Assembly (NCBI GenBank): GCA_964486865.1
Contig: CAZAOZ010000009.1
Span: 1-64,000 of the forward strand
Source of the DNA: Ga0077527 sp964486865
GTDB taxonomy: Bacteria; Pseudomonadota; Gammaproteobacteria; Burkholderiales; SG8-41
DNA length: 64,000 nucleotides
Direction of reading: 5' to 3'
Under the pieces are notes generated by a model. That model saw only the letters and a program-made list of their open reading frames with translations. It did no database searches and was not told the DNA's origin. Position numbers and translations under genes: made by a program. The stretch's first letter is position 1. Every line of letters begins with the position of its first letter. Positions 25,116 to 33,155 of this stretch are shown piece by piece.

Positions 25116-26642
25116 ATGTACGAATTACTGCTGTCGGGCATCAACAACATACTCCAGGTTCAGTACCTGCTGCCGCTGTTTCTCGGCACATTGATCGGTG
25201 TCATCGGCGGCGCTCTTCCCGGCGTCACCATCGCGATGACCATCATTGTCGTGCTGCCCTTCACCTTCGGACTGGATCCGCTGCAGGGGCTGGCTGCGAT
25301 GACCGGCGTTTATGTCGGCGGTTCGGCGGGCGGGCTGATCACCGCCTGTCTGCTCGGCATCCCGGGCACGCCCTCGGCCATAGCGACCACCTTCGACGGT
25401 TTTCCGATGGCGCGCAAAGGCGAACCCGGCAGAGCCATATGGCTCGGCATCTGGGCCTCGTTCTTCGGCGGATTGCTGGGCGGCGCGTTCCTGATCGGGG
25501 CGACCGGACCGCTCGCGGCAATCGCGCTGGAGTTCGGTCCCTGGGAATTTTTTGCGCTGTTTGTCTTTGCGCTGTCGATGGTGGCCGGCCTCACCGGCAC
25601 TTCGATCGCCAAGGGCCTGCTGTCCGGCGCGCTCGGCCTGGTCGTGACCATCATGGGCAGCGATCCGGTAATGGGCGCGCCGCGATTGACTCTGGGCATT
25701 GGTTTCCTGGAAGGGGGCATCAACTTCCTGCCCGTGCTGATCGGCGTATTTGCCTTCTCCCAGATCATGTCCGACATCGAAAAAATGGGCAAAGCGCATC
25801 AGGGGCGTGCGGCAGGCTCCGTCCCCAGGCTGGCCGTGTCCCATCTCAAAGTCATCGGCGAGATTTTTGCGCGGCCGTTCCTGCTGCTGTGGACATCCTT
25901 CATCGGCGTGCTGATCGGCGTGCTGCCCGCGATCGGCGGCAGCGCCGCCAGCATGCTGGCCTACGACCAGGCCAAGAAATTTTCACGGCACCCCGAGCGC
26001 TTCGGCACCGGCATACCGGAAGGCATCATCGCCTCCGAGTCCTCCAACAATGCCAATGTTGGCGGCTCGCTGGTCACCATCATGGCGTTCGGCATCCCGG
26101 GGGACATCGTCACCGCCGTGATGCTGGGCGCGATGACCATACACGGCATACAGTCCGGCCCGCTGTTCATCTCCCAGCAGTCCAAGCTGGCCTACGGCAT
26201 TTTTGCCGCTTACATCGTGGCCCATTTCCTGATGGTGATCATCATCGCGCTGAGCGCGCGATCCATGCTGCGCCTGACCACGGTGCCGAAATCCGTGCTG
26301 ATTCCCGTCGTGCTGGTGCTGAGCGTGGTCGGCGCCTATGCGCTCAACAATACGATGGCCAATGTCCATGTGCTGCTGGTCTTCGGCATCATCGGCTACG
26401 CGCTGGTGAAATTCGGATTTCCGCTGGCGCCCCTGATCCTGGGCGTGATCCTCGGCGACCAGATTGAAATCAACCTGATCCGTTCCATCATGACGGATGA
26501 GAATTTGTGGCTGTTCCTGACCCGGCCGATCTCCGGCGGACTGCTCGCGCTGTCGGTCGCTTCGGTCGTGTTCGCGTTGTGGCAGCACCGGCGCCATCAC
26601 CAACGCAACCCGCCATCCGCCGCAGACAACGCCGATTTCTAG
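25116..26642 (+). CDS. tctA: Tripartite tricarboxylate transporter large permease TctA
   Basis: A 508-residue membrane protein with about twelve segments. The conserved TctA start YLLPLFLGTLIGVIGGALPGVTIAMTI (given here as landmarks LGTLIGVIGGALPG), the GIPGTPSAIATTFDG loop and the internal repeat GVLPAIGGSAASMLAYD are all present. These two half-repeats carry the glycine/proline-rich re-entrant loops thought to pass substrate. Full length for the family. It is followed 47 bases downstream by aspartate dehydrogenase. Confidence 0.96.
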   Translation: MYELLLSGINNILQVQYLLPLFLGTLIGVIGGALPGVTIAMTIIVVLPFTFGLDPLQGLAAMTGVYVGGSAGGLITACLLGIPGTPSAIATTFDGFPMARKGEPGRAIWLGIWASFFGGLLGGAFLIGATGPLAAIALEFGPWEFFALFVFALSMVAGLTGTSIAKGLLSGALGLVVTIMGSDPVMGAPRLTLGIGFLEGGINFLPVLIGVFAFSQIMSDIEKMGKAHQGRAAGSVPRLAVSHLKVIGEIFARPFLLLWTSFIGVLIGVLPAIGGSAASMLAYDQAKKFSRHPERFGTGIPEGIIASESSNNANVGGSLVTIMAFGIPGDIVTAVMLGAMTIHGIQSGPLFISQQSKLAYGIFAAYIVAHFLMVIIIALSARSMLRLTTVPKSVLIPVVLVLSVVGAYALNNTMANVHVLLVFGIIGYALVKFGFPLAPLILGVILGDQIEINLIRSIMTDENLWLFLTRPISGGLLALSVASVVFALWQHRRHHQRNPPSAADNADF

Positions 26643-26689
26643 ACCGACTTCCGGATTTCCTGAATCACTGTAATGACGGAGTATTTCCC

Positions 26690-27505
26690 ATGCGCGTAGG
26701 CATCATCGGCGGCGGCACCATCGCCCGTTTGTTCATCGAGCACATCAGGCGCGGCGACCTGGGTGACGCCGAAGTGGTGGCGATCGCCGGGCGCAGCGCG
26801 CAGTCGCGCGGCAAGCCGCTGGCTGAAGAAAATGGCATCGCCTTCGTCACCGGCATGGCCGGCCTGCTCGGGGCGCGTCCCGACGTGGTGGTGGAGGCCG
26901 CGTCGCACGAGGCGGTGCGCGAGTACGGCCCGCCGCTGCTGGAACAAGGCGTTGCCTTCATCGTGCTGTCGTGCGGCGCGATGGGGGATGATGCGTTGCG
27001 CGCAAAGCTGGAAGCCGCAGCGCAGAAGAGCGGGGCGCTGCTCTACGTGCCCTCGGGCGGCATCGGCGGCCTCGATGCGCTGAAGGCGGCGTGCATCGCC
27101 GGGGTCGATGAGGTGAGCATCACCGTCACCAAGCCGGCGGCGGCCTGGAAAGGCATCGCCTATGTCGAGCAACTCGGCATCGACCTCGCCGGCCTGCGCG
27201 CCCCCTGCGTGCTGTTCGAGGGCAGCGCGCGCGAGGGCGTGCCGCACTTTCCCGCGAACGTCAACATCGCCGCCGTGCTGTCCATGGCCGGCATCGGCTT
27301 CGACCGCACCCGGCTGAAAGTGGTGGCCGATCCCGCGCTGAAGTACAACACGCATTTCATCGACATCAGGGGCAAGACCGGCAACATCAGCATCAAGCTG
27401 GAGAACGTGCCCGCCCCCGAAAACCCCAAGACGGCGTGGCTGGCCTGCTACAGCGCGCTCGCCGCGCTCAAGCTGGCGAAATCGCCGGTGCGCTACGGAA
27501 CCTGA
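26690..27505 (+). CDS. nadX: Aspartate dehydrogenase (NadX-like)
   Basis: A 271-residue NAD(P)-binding protein; the ATG at 26690 starts directly at the Rossmann strand MRVGIIGGGTIARLF. The C-terminal catalytic part contains FPANVNIAAVLSMAGIGFD, THFIDIRGKTGNI (catalytic His) and ENPKTAWLACYSALAAL, the signature of the TM1643/NadX aspartate dehydrogenase family. It interconverts L-aspartate and oxaloacetate (or iminoaspartate for NAD synthesis). No nadA or nadC is adjacent. Lying in the tct operon, it more likely serves catabolism of an imported amino or dicarboxylic acid. Confidence 0.9.
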   Translation: MRVGIIGGGTIARLFIEHIRRGDLGDAEVVAIAGRSAQSRGKPLAEENGIAFVTGMAGLLGARPDVVVEAASHEAVREYGPPLLEQGVAFIVLSCGAMGDDALRAKLEAAAQKSGALLYVPSGGIGGLDALKAACIAGVDEVSITVTKPAAAWKGIAYVEQLGIDLAGLRAPCVLFEGSAREGVPHFPANVNIAAVLSMAGIGFDRTRLKVVADPALKYNTHFIDIRGKTGNISIKLENVPAPENPKTAWLACYSALAALKLAKSPVRYGT

Positions 27506-27508
27506 ACC

Positions 27509-28201
27509 ATGGCCGAGTCATTCAATCCTTCCTCATCATCCGCGGAGGCGCTGCGCCAGCGTTATCTGAAAATCGATACCGCGACCGTCGCTGATGTGCT
27601 CGACGTCATGGGACATCCCGATTACGGGCTGGCGCCGGAGTTCACGGCGTATCCCGCCGGCGCCGGCAGGATGGGGGGCTGGGCGTACACCATCGACGGC
27701 GAGATGCGCCCGTACGCGGGCGGCGGCGATCCCGACAAGATGAAGGCGCTGGACGGACTGCGCCCGGGCGAGATCAGCGTCTGGGGCGGCGAGGGCGAGG
27801 GCGTGTGCTTTTTCGGCGAACTCATCGCGCTGGGCATGAAAATGCGCGGCTGCGCCGGCGCGCTGATCGACGGCGGCATACGGGACATCCACTGGATCGC
27901 CAAACAGGGTTTTCCGGTCTATGCGCGGTACCGCACGCCGGTGCAATCGATCGGCCGCTGGAAGGTCACTGCGTGGCAGACGCCGGTCAGCCTGCCGGGG
28001 GCCACCGTGAAGCGCGTCGTAGTGCATCCCGGCGATTTCATACTGGCCGATATCGATGGTGCGATTGTTGTACCCGCCGCACTCGCGGAAAGCGTGCTGG
28101 CCGAAGCCGAGCGCCTGACAGCGACGGAGGTCAGGATCCGTGCGGAACTGGATGGCGGTGCGACGCTGGAGCAGGTGCTGGCCAAGTACGGCCACGTCTG
28201 A
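27509..28201 (+). CDS. RraA-like / HMG-CHA aldolase family protein
   Basis: A 230-residue protein starting three bases after the aspartate dehydrogenase stop. Landmarks: LKIDTATVADVLDVMGHPD (N-terminus), GALIDGGIRDIHWI (metal/substrate loop with conserved Arg-Asp) and VHPGDFILADIDGAIVVP. Relatives are 4-hydroxy-4-methyl-2-oxoglutarate / 4-carboxy-4-hydroxy-2-oxoadipate aldolases with oxaloacetate decarboxylase side activity; RraA itself inhibits RNase E. Operon context with TctCBA and an oxaloacetate-producing dehydrogenase favours a C4-C6 keto-acid aldolase or oxaloacetate decarboxylase role. Confidence 0.88.
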   Translation: MAESFNPSSSSAEALRQRYLKIDTATVADVLDVMGHPDYGLAPEFTAYPAGAGRMGGWAYTIDGEMRPYAGGGDPDKMKALDGLRPGEISVWGGEGEGVCFFGELIALGMKMRGCAGALIDGGIRDIHWIAKQGFPVYARYRTPVQSIGRWKVTAWQTPVSLPGATVKRVVVHPGDFILADIDGAIVVPAALAESVLAEAERLTATEVRIRAELDGGATLEQVLAKYGHV

Positions 28202-28276
28202 GCCTGCTGCCGGATCACTCCCCGACCTTTGACGCAAGGCTTGCCGGTAATGGCGTGCCGGCCTCGGCAAACGACA

Positions 28277-28309
28277 AAATAATAAATAAAAACAAACAGT
28301 TACAGATTA
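28277..28309. repeat. AT-rich intergenic motif copy 3
   Basis: AATAAATAAAAACAAACAGT followed by TACAGATT, a variant of the AT-rich motif. It lies between the RraA-like gene and the YefM-like antitoxin promoter. Confidence 0.5.
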
Positions 28310-28342
28310 AAGGCGTCCGGCGCCATGTGCGCCATGCCGTGC

Positions 28343-28386
28343 TTGCCCGCACAAATAGTACTATTTATAATGCGGTCAGCAGTACT
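28343..28386 (+). promoter_or_regulatory. Promoter and operator of the YefM/RelE-like operon
   Basis: TTGCCC (28343-28348) and TATAAT (28366-28371) are 17 bases apart, a good sigma-70 promoter. AGTACT palindromes at 28357-28362 and 28381-28386 flank the -10 box. YefM operators in E. coli are built on similar short palindromes, so autorepression by the downstream antitoxin is likely. Confidence 0.6.
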
Positions 28387-28433
28387 TTTAAAAGTGTTCC
28401 ACCAGGCTGTGCGACAGGGATGACGAAACCGAC

Positions 28434-28694
28434 ATGAACTCCATTTCAGCGAATGACCTGAAAACCAAGGGCGTCAGCGCGATCGAACGCGCGCTGGAAG
28501 ATCAGCCCGAGGTATCACTGACGGTACGCGGCCAGGCCAAATTCGTGGTGATGAGCCGCGAACAGTACGCACACCTGCGCGAATGCGAACTCGAAGCCGC
28601 GCTGGCCGAATCGAGGGCGGATCTGGACGCCGGCCGTTTTGTCAAAGAATCGGTCGAACAACATATCAAGCGCCTCGCCAAACTGGCGGTTTGA
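28434..28694 (+). CDS. Phd/YefM-family antitoxin
   Basis: An 86-residue protein. The N-terminal DNA-binding part NSISANDLKTKGVSAIERAL, VRGQAKFVVMSREQYAHLRE is the Phd/YefM fold, and the helical C-terminus (SRADLDAGRFVKESVEQHIK) would bind the toxin. It is immediately followed by the RelE-like toxin (stop TGA directly abutting the next ATG). Autoregulation is suggested by the AGTACT pair at the promoter. Confidence 0.88.
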   Translation: MNSISANDLKTKGVSAIERALEDQPEVSLTVRGQAKFVVMSREQYAHLRECELEAALAESRADLDAGRFVKESVEQHIKRLAKLAV

Positions 28695-28970
28695 ATGGCG
28701 TGGCAGCTCGTATTCACCGAGCAGTACAACCGCCGCGCCGCACGGTTTCTCAAGCGTCACCCGGACGCCGCCGGGCAATACGCCAAGACGCTCAAACTGC
28801 TGGAAGCCAATCCGCATCACCCTTCATTGCGGCTGCACGCCTTGAAGGGCAGATTGTCGGGACTGCATGGCGTATCGATCAACCTGAGTTACCGCATCAC
28901 CCTGGTGATGGTCGTCACCGAATCCGAAATCGTGCCGATTCATGTCGGCAGTCACGATGAGGTGTATTGA
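28695..28970 (+). CDS. RelE/YafQ-like toxin
   Basis: A 91-residue RelE-superfamily protein: FTEQYNRRAARFLKRHPDAAG, HPSLRLHALKGRLSGLHGVSI, SYRITLVMVV and the C-terminal HVGSHDEVY (typical i.p.hvG.HdevY). This end motif places it in the YafQ/HigB-like mRNA interferase group with a catalytic His. It abuts the antitoxin gene with no gap. Confidence 0.88.
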   Translation: MAWQLVFTEQYNRRAARFLKRHPDAAGQYAKTLKLLEANPHHPSLRLHALKGRLSGLHGVSINLSYRITLVMVVTESEIVPIHVGSHDEVY

Positions 28971-29002
28971 GGCGATGCGTTAAAAGGCCGGAGTTGCGGG
29001 AA

Positions 29003-29026
29003 GAATAAATCGACCTCGGAACCTTT
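29003..29026. repeat. REP-like arm (CCGRGGTCGATTT type), copy 2
   Basis: On the minus strand this reads AAAGGTTCCGAGGTCGATTT, matching the arm family at 11273, 34726, 41922 and 42709. Confidence 0.45.
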
Positions 29027-29174
29027 AGAGTGCGTAACAAAATGAAAAATCCTCCCTCATCCCCACCCTTCCCCCGGAGGGGGAAGGGCTTGTCTTCCCT
29101 CTCCCTCCGGGAGAGGGATCGAGGGTGAGGGGATTTTGAGCCTCCATTGAAGCTCATTTTGTTACGCGCTCTTA
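29026..29174. repeat. CTCTCCC element with 20-bp terminal inverted repeats
   Basis: The ends TAGAGTGCGTAACAAAATGA and TCATTTTGTTACGCGCTCTT are inverted repeats. Inside are two nested hairpins (CCCTTCCCCCGGAGGGGGAAGGG and CCCTCTCCCTCCGGGAGAGGG-type, each longer than its loop). This is MITE-like in form but has no coding capacity. The element at 54632-54783 has the same organisation and related ends. Confidence 0.75.
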
Positions 29175-29232
29175 GTTGTTTATACCCGCGGCCTGCGCCA
29201 GCGGGCAGGCGAACCGCCGGCGGTGATCCCGG

Positions 29233-30207
29233 CTAATCCACCTTCGCGCCGGAAGCCTTGACCACCTTTGCCCATTTTTCGACTTCGGATTTGACGTATG
29301 CAGTCATGAATTCCGGAGTGCTGGGGGCGGGTTCGGCGCCAAAGGACACCAGCTTTTCGACAATGTCGGGCATGGTCAGGATTTTGCCGACCTCGCCGTT
29401 GATTCTCGTGATGACATTCTTCGGAGTGCCCGCCGGCACCTGCATGCCGTACCACTGCGTCACTTCGTATCCGGGCAGGCCCGATTCCGCAATGGTGGGC
29501 ACGTTTGGAACCAGCCTGGAACGCTTGGCTGTCGTAACACCCAGCGCTTTGAGCCTGCCCGTTGCGGTGTGCGGAATGGCAATGGTGATCGGGCTGAACA
29601 GCATCAATGCCTCCCCGGACAGCACGGCGGTCAGTGCTGGCGGGCTTCCCTTGTACGGAATGTGCAGGACATTGATCCCGGCCATGGCCTTGAAGAGTTC
29701 GCCTGCAAGGTGCGCTGGCGTACCGTTGCCGCTGGACGCGTAGTTCAGATCCCCCGCCCTGGCCTTGGCGAGGGCGATCAGTTCCCTGACGTTTTTGACC
29801 GGCAGCGACGGGTGAGCGACCAGCAGGTTCGGCACATACGCGATGATGCTGACGGGCAGCAGATCCCTGAATGTGTCGTAAGGCAGCTTGTACATGCTCG
29901 GTGCAATCGTGAAGGCGGCCGTGTGCACGAGCAGCGTGTGTCCGTCGGGCGCGCTCTTGGTGACCGCGGTCACGGCGGCCATGCCTCCGGCAGTGGCCCT
30001 GTTTTCGACGATAACGGGCTGCCGCCAGGACTCGTTCATCTTCTGCGCCATGGCCCGGGTGATCGCATCGGGCGCGGAGCCCGGAGCGGTGGCAATCGAA
30101 ATGGTGATGGCCTTGCTGGGGTAAGACTGCGCGCAGACGTCATTCGCCCATCCGAGTGCGGATGCGGTCAGCAGGGCTGCCAAAACTCCGGAATGGTTCT
30201 TCATCAT
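29233..30207 (-). CDS. Bug family solute receptor
   Basis: A 324-residue receptor; start at 30207 or the adjacent Met, with GAGG upstream. Signal peptide about 1-27 (NDVCAQS). The ligand loop is ISIATAPGSAPDAITRAM, lacking the usual VPF strand end and the double glycine but keeping the Asp. HPSLPVKNVRELIALAKARAG, HIPYKGSPPALTAVLSGEA and VPTIAESGLPGYEVTQW follow. It lies 33 bases downstream of the enolase-superfamily gene on the same strand, so the two probably form an operon: receptor plus sugar-acid-type dehydratase/racemase. Confidence 0.93.
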   Translation of the reverse strand: MMKNHSGVLAALLTASALGWANDVCAQSYPSKAITISIATAPGSAPDAITRAMAQKMNESWRQPVIVENRATAGGMAAVTAVTKSAPDGHTLLVHTAAFTIAPSMYKLPYDTFRDLLPVSIIAYVPNLLVAHPSLPVKNVRELIALAKARAGDLNYASSGNGTPAHLAGELFKAMAGINVLHIPYKGSPPALTAVLSGEALMLFSPITIAIPHTATGRLKALGVTTAKRSRLVPNVPTIAESGLPGYEVTQWYGMQVPAGTPKNVITRINGEVGKILTMPDIVEKLVSFGAEPAPSTPEFMTAYVKSEVEKWAKVVKASGAKVD

Positions 30208-30240
30208 GTCCTCTTTCCTGAAAATGTATCGATGAGCGTC

Positions 30241-31386
30241 TTATTTTGCTGCGAATTCTTTCAGCGCATCCAGGTTCGGGGAAAACCCGATGCCCGCAGA
30301 ACCGCTCAAGGTGACGAACCCATCCGTCACCTTGATGTCGTCTGGCATCAACAGTTCGCGCAAAGGGTTCGGATTGGCGTCAAACTCGCCCCAGCCCTTG
30401 CCGCCGGCCGCTCCTAACAGGTTCAGCGAAGACATCAGGCCGACTGAACTGCCGAGCCAGTGCGGACAGAACTGGATGCCCGCGGCAATGGCGCGGCGCC
30501 CCAGAGGCAGGCATTCAGTGAAGCCCCCCCACTTGCCCATGTCGGGCTGCAGAAATTGCAGCACGCCGCTTTCGACGAACCCGTCAAACGCAGCGCGTCC
30601 GCGGACATTCTCCCCGGCGGCCAGGGGCAGGAGACTGCTGCCGGCCAGCGCCTTCCAGGCGGCCAACGGCTCGTCTCCGGCGATCGGCTCCTCCATCCAG
30701 ACGGGTTTGAATTCCGCGAATTTCCGGCACTCTTCCTTCGCCTGTTCGACCGTCCAGCGCTGGTTTGCGTCGTACATCAATTTTCCGGATTTCCCCAGTA
30801 TGGTTCTCAGCTCGGCGGAATTCTTCAGATCCACCGCGGATTCCACGCCAACCTTGAGCTTGGCCGCACGGAATCCGTTTTTTACCGCCTGGGCAGCCAG
30901 CGGGCCAGGCTCGTCAGGGCTCAGACCGCTGGCATAAACCTCAACCCGGGATATACCGCCGAAGTATTGCCAGAGCGGCTTTCCGGCGCGCTTCGCCACC
31001 AGGTCCCACAGGGCGTTGTCGATGCCCGCAGCGATCTGCGCAAAAGGACCGTGCTCGCCCGCGGTGACCGACGGAATACGCAGCGCCTTTTCCAGCGCAC
31101 GAAACACCTGCTCCGGGCCCCCGAAATCGCGACCGACAACGATCGGCGCTGCAACGAGATTGATGAGATCCGCGCGATGGTGGGCGCCCCGGGGCGGGTA
31201 ATTGCACCAAACCTCTCCCCAGCCCTGGGCGCCGTCCTGGTCGGTGATCCGGACCAGCAGGGCGCTGCGCGAGGTCAGCGTACGCCAGGAATTTCTGACC
31301 GGCTTCGCAATCGGCGCATCCAGAGCAAACGTGCTGATCTCGCCGATGCGGATAGGCGCGGAAACGCCTACTGAAAGATGATCCAA
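30241..31386 (-). CDS. Enolase superfamily (mandelate racemase/muconate lactonizing-like) enzyme
   Basis: About 381 residues from a TTG at 31386, chosen because GGGAGG lies about 6 bases upstream; an ATG at 31443 would add 19 residues. After the capping domain (RIGEISTFALDAPI), the barrel shows AAKLKVGVES (catalytic KxK), LMYDANQRW (metal Asp), WMEEPIAGDE (metal Glu), LAAGENVRG (third Glu) and FLQPDMGKWGG. A C-terminal His acid/base is probably FCPHWLG. These features fit an acid-sugar dehydratase or racemase of the MR/MLE group; the precise substrate cannot be read. Operon with the Bug receptor downstream. Confidence 0.88.
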   Translation of the reverse strand: MDHLSVGVSAPIRIGEISTFALDAPIAKPVRNSWRTLTSRSALLVRITDQDGAQGWGEVWCNYPPRGAHHRADLINLVAAPIVVGRDFGGPEQVFRALEKALRIPSVTAGEHGPFAQIAAGIDNALWDLVAKRAGKPLWQYFGGISRVEVYASGLSPDEPGPLAAQAVKNGFRAAKLKVGVESAVDLKNSAELRTILGKSGKLMYDANQRWTVEQAKEECRKFAEFKPVWMEEPIAGDEPLAAWKALAGSSLLPLAAGENVRGRAAFDGFVESGVLQFLQPDMGKWGGFTECLPLGRRAIAAGIQFCPHWLGSSVGLMSSLNLLGAAGGKGWGEFDANPNPLRELLMPDDIKVTDGFVTLSGSAGIGFSPNLDALKEFAAK

Positions 31387-31514
31387 ACTGTCCTCCCTGC
31401 CTGAGGTGAATCGTGTCGGTAATGTTTTTGCGCTCGGCGTCATGGCCGGGCAATGGCGACGTGCAGGACGAAGTATAGCGATGCCCTTGCAGGGGCACTG
31501 CAAGCCCGCGGGCT

Positions 31515-31862
31515 TCAGGCCGGCATGCCGAATTCTTTGCGGCAGACCTCCGCCAGCGCCGCAACCCCTTGGTTGATTTCCTCGTGGCTGAGATTGGCGA
31601 AGCACAGCCGCAGGCGGCTGCGGGCGCGCGCCTTGTTCACCGACCACTCCGGCCCGGGATTGATGGCGACACCCGCGGCCTGCGCCAGCGGGTAGAGCCG
31701 CAGCGCATCCACGCCGTCCGGCAGCTTCACCCACAGGAAGATGCCGCCCTGCGGGTCGTCGAATTCCGCCGCCGTGCCGAAATGCTCACGCAGTGATTCC
31801 ATCAGCGTCGTGAGCTTGGCACGCAGGCTCCTGTATCCGCCGCTCCATGACCTGACCCGTAA
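31515..31862 (-). pseudogene. Aminotransferase 3'-end remnant, copy B
   Basis: About the last 110 codons of a class I/II (MocR/ARO8-like) PLP aminotransferase remain: YRSLRAKLTTLMESLREHF, DPQGGIFLWVKLPDG, AAGVAINPGPEWSVNKARAR, SRLRLCFANLSHEEINQGVAA, ending at TGA 31515-31517. An in-frame stop at 31863-31865 and loss of homology upstream mean that the PLP-lysine domain is gone. The final 60 residues are almost identical to copy A at 20484-20664. It lies next to the enolase/Bug operon, as copy A lies next to a Bug gene. Confidence 0.8.
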
Positions 31863-31980
31863 TCACCTTTAATTTCCTGCAGGTGAACGGCGCGTAATCC
31901 CCAACGTTTATTTGCGATGCAGCGGTTGGCTTGGATGGCCAGCGCGCGTGCAAGAGAGAATACGCAGGGCACGCCACGCC

Positions 31981-32010
31981 ATAAATTATTGTAAAAACAA
32001 CGGGTTATGA
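31981..32010. repeat. AT-rich intergenic motif copy 4
   Basis: ATTATTGTAAAAACAACGGG followed by TTATGA. It matches the core AAAAACAACRGGTTA of the AT-rich family. Confidence 0.5.
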
Positions 32011-32079
32011 GTTCTCCGCACAGGCGCATCAATCCCGCCACACGCCGCCCGCGCACCGCCGGACCGGATATACCTGTTC

Positions 32080-32472
32080 ATGTATAATTCACGAAAGTCG
32101 GGCACCGAAAAGCCGCTGCAATGGATAGGTAGCAGCTACAAGGACCTCATGGCGTTACCGCCCGACGTGCGGCGGTTTTTCGGGTTTGCCTTGTCGTTGG
32201 CGCAGGCAGGCGACCGGCATGACGCCGCCAAAGTGCTCAAGGGTTTCAGCGGCGCGGGCGTACTGGAAGTTGTGGAAAACGACATCGCGGGCACCTATCG
32301 TGCGGTGTACACCGTAAAGTTTGAGGAAGCAGTGTTTGTACTTCACTGTTTTCAGAAGAAGAGCAGGCGCGGCATCGCCACCCCGAAAGACGACATCGAC
32401 ATTATTCGCGCAAGGCTCAAGGTGGCGGAGGCTTATGCGCAGGAGCTGCGAAATGAAAAAAAAGCGAATTGA
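32080..32472 (+). CDS. RelE/ParE-superfamily toxin (Gp49-like, HigB type)
   Basis: About 130 residues, although the first 12 may be untranslated because a TATAAT lies at 32083-32088 inside them. The core PLQWIGSSYKDLMALPPDVRR, AKVLKGFSGAGVLEVVEND, GTYRAVYTVKFEEAVFVLHCF, QKKSRRG is the Gp49-like/DUF891 toxin signature. It overlaps the HTH antitoxin by 20 bases (32453-32472), so the pair is translationally coupled with the toxin first. Confidence 0.88.
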   Translation: MYNSRKSGTEKPLQWIGSSYKDLMALPPDVRRFFGFALSLAQAGDRHDAAKVLKGFSGAGVLEVVENDIAGTYRAVYTVKFEEAVFVLHCFQKKSRRGIATPKDDIDIIRARLKVAEAYAQELRNEKKAN

Positions 32473-32785
32473 AGGCGTTGAAGTCCGGCGCGGTTCCGGC
32501 AATGTGTATGCCGATCTGGGGCTGCCCGATGCCGAAGAACTCAAGATCAAGACCGGGCTCGTCATCGAAATCCGTAAAGCCATACGGCACCTTGGGCTGA
32601 CACAGCACGAGGCGGCCAGGCGCATGGGGCTTACCCAGCCCAAAGTATCGGGGATCATGCGCGGCGATCTTTCCAACCTTTCCGAACGCAAGTTGATGGA
32701 TTGCCTGACGCGGCTGGGTTACGACATTGAAATCAGCGTGCGACCGGCGAAAGCCAGGGTGGGGCATCTGGTGCTGGCGGCGTAG
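32453..32785 (+). CDS. XRE-family HTH antitoxin
   Basis: A 110-residue protein from the ATG at 32453 (AGGAG 7 bases upstream, within the toxin gene). The HTH is RHLGLTQHEAARRMGLTQPKVSGIMRGD with LSNLSERKLMDCLTRLGYDIEI after it, the pattern of HigA-like antitoxins that partner Gp49-like toxins. It should bind its own promoter, where TATAAT lies at 32083. Confidence 0.88.
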   Translation: MKKKRIEGVEVRRGSGNVYADLGLPDAEELKIKTGLVIEIRKAIRHLGLTQHEAARRMGLTQPKVSGIMRGDLSNLSERKLMDCLTRLGYDIEISVRPAKARVGHLVLAA

Positions 32786-32882
32786 TTCGGGAAATTCGTT
32801 GCGGATCCTTCACTACGCGCGGTCGGATGGTGTGCTGTTCAAAGTTTCGCGGTCGGGGAAACCCGTGCCTGGCTTATTTAAT

Positions 32883-32961
32883 TAGAAGCCATCTCAAAAA
32901 CACTCCCTCTCCCCGCATCTGCGGGGAGAGGGTTGGGGAGAGGGGGGGTAGATGGCTTCTA
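32883..32961. repeat. CTCTCCC element with TAGAAGCCATCT/AGATGGCTTCTA ends
   Basis: A 79-base element with perfect 12-bp terminal inverted repeats around a CCCTCTCCCC-GCATCTGC-GGGGAGAGGG hairpin. The same left end and hairpin occur at 44261-44331. Confidence 0.75.
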
Positions 32962-33014
32962 GAGCTTGCGCCCCTCGCGCCAGTCGCGCAGTGTTGTGAG
33001 AAACTGGCCGAAGA

Positions 33015-33075
33015 CACCAAGGGTCAGCATTCTTTGGCGGTCATGAAAACAATACTGACTCTGATCCCGAGTGTT
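33015..33075. repeat. ACCAAGGGTC...AGCATTCTTT repeat, copy 1
   Basis: It shares AGCATTCTTTKRCGRYCATGA followed by AAAYAATRC with 43176-43242. The second copy has longer inverted ends (ACCAAGGGTCGGA/TCCGACCCTTGGT). Confidence 0.6.
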
Positions 33076-33155
33076 CTAAGCTGTGAAAATGCACTCGGGG
33101 CTTGGTCATTGGGCGTACTATCTGCGCTCGATCACACAGGAAAAATCCGCCCCGC

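Larger units (their letters stand above)
32786..33155. other. Repeat-filled gap before hflX
   Basis: About 370 bases with no gene. It contains the TIR-bounded CTCTCCC element at 32883-32961 and the AGCATTCTTT...CATGAAAA repeat at 33015-33075. The remainder (GGTCATTGGGCGTACTATC region) precedes the hflX start and must carry its promoter; I see no strong boxes. Confidence 0.6.
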
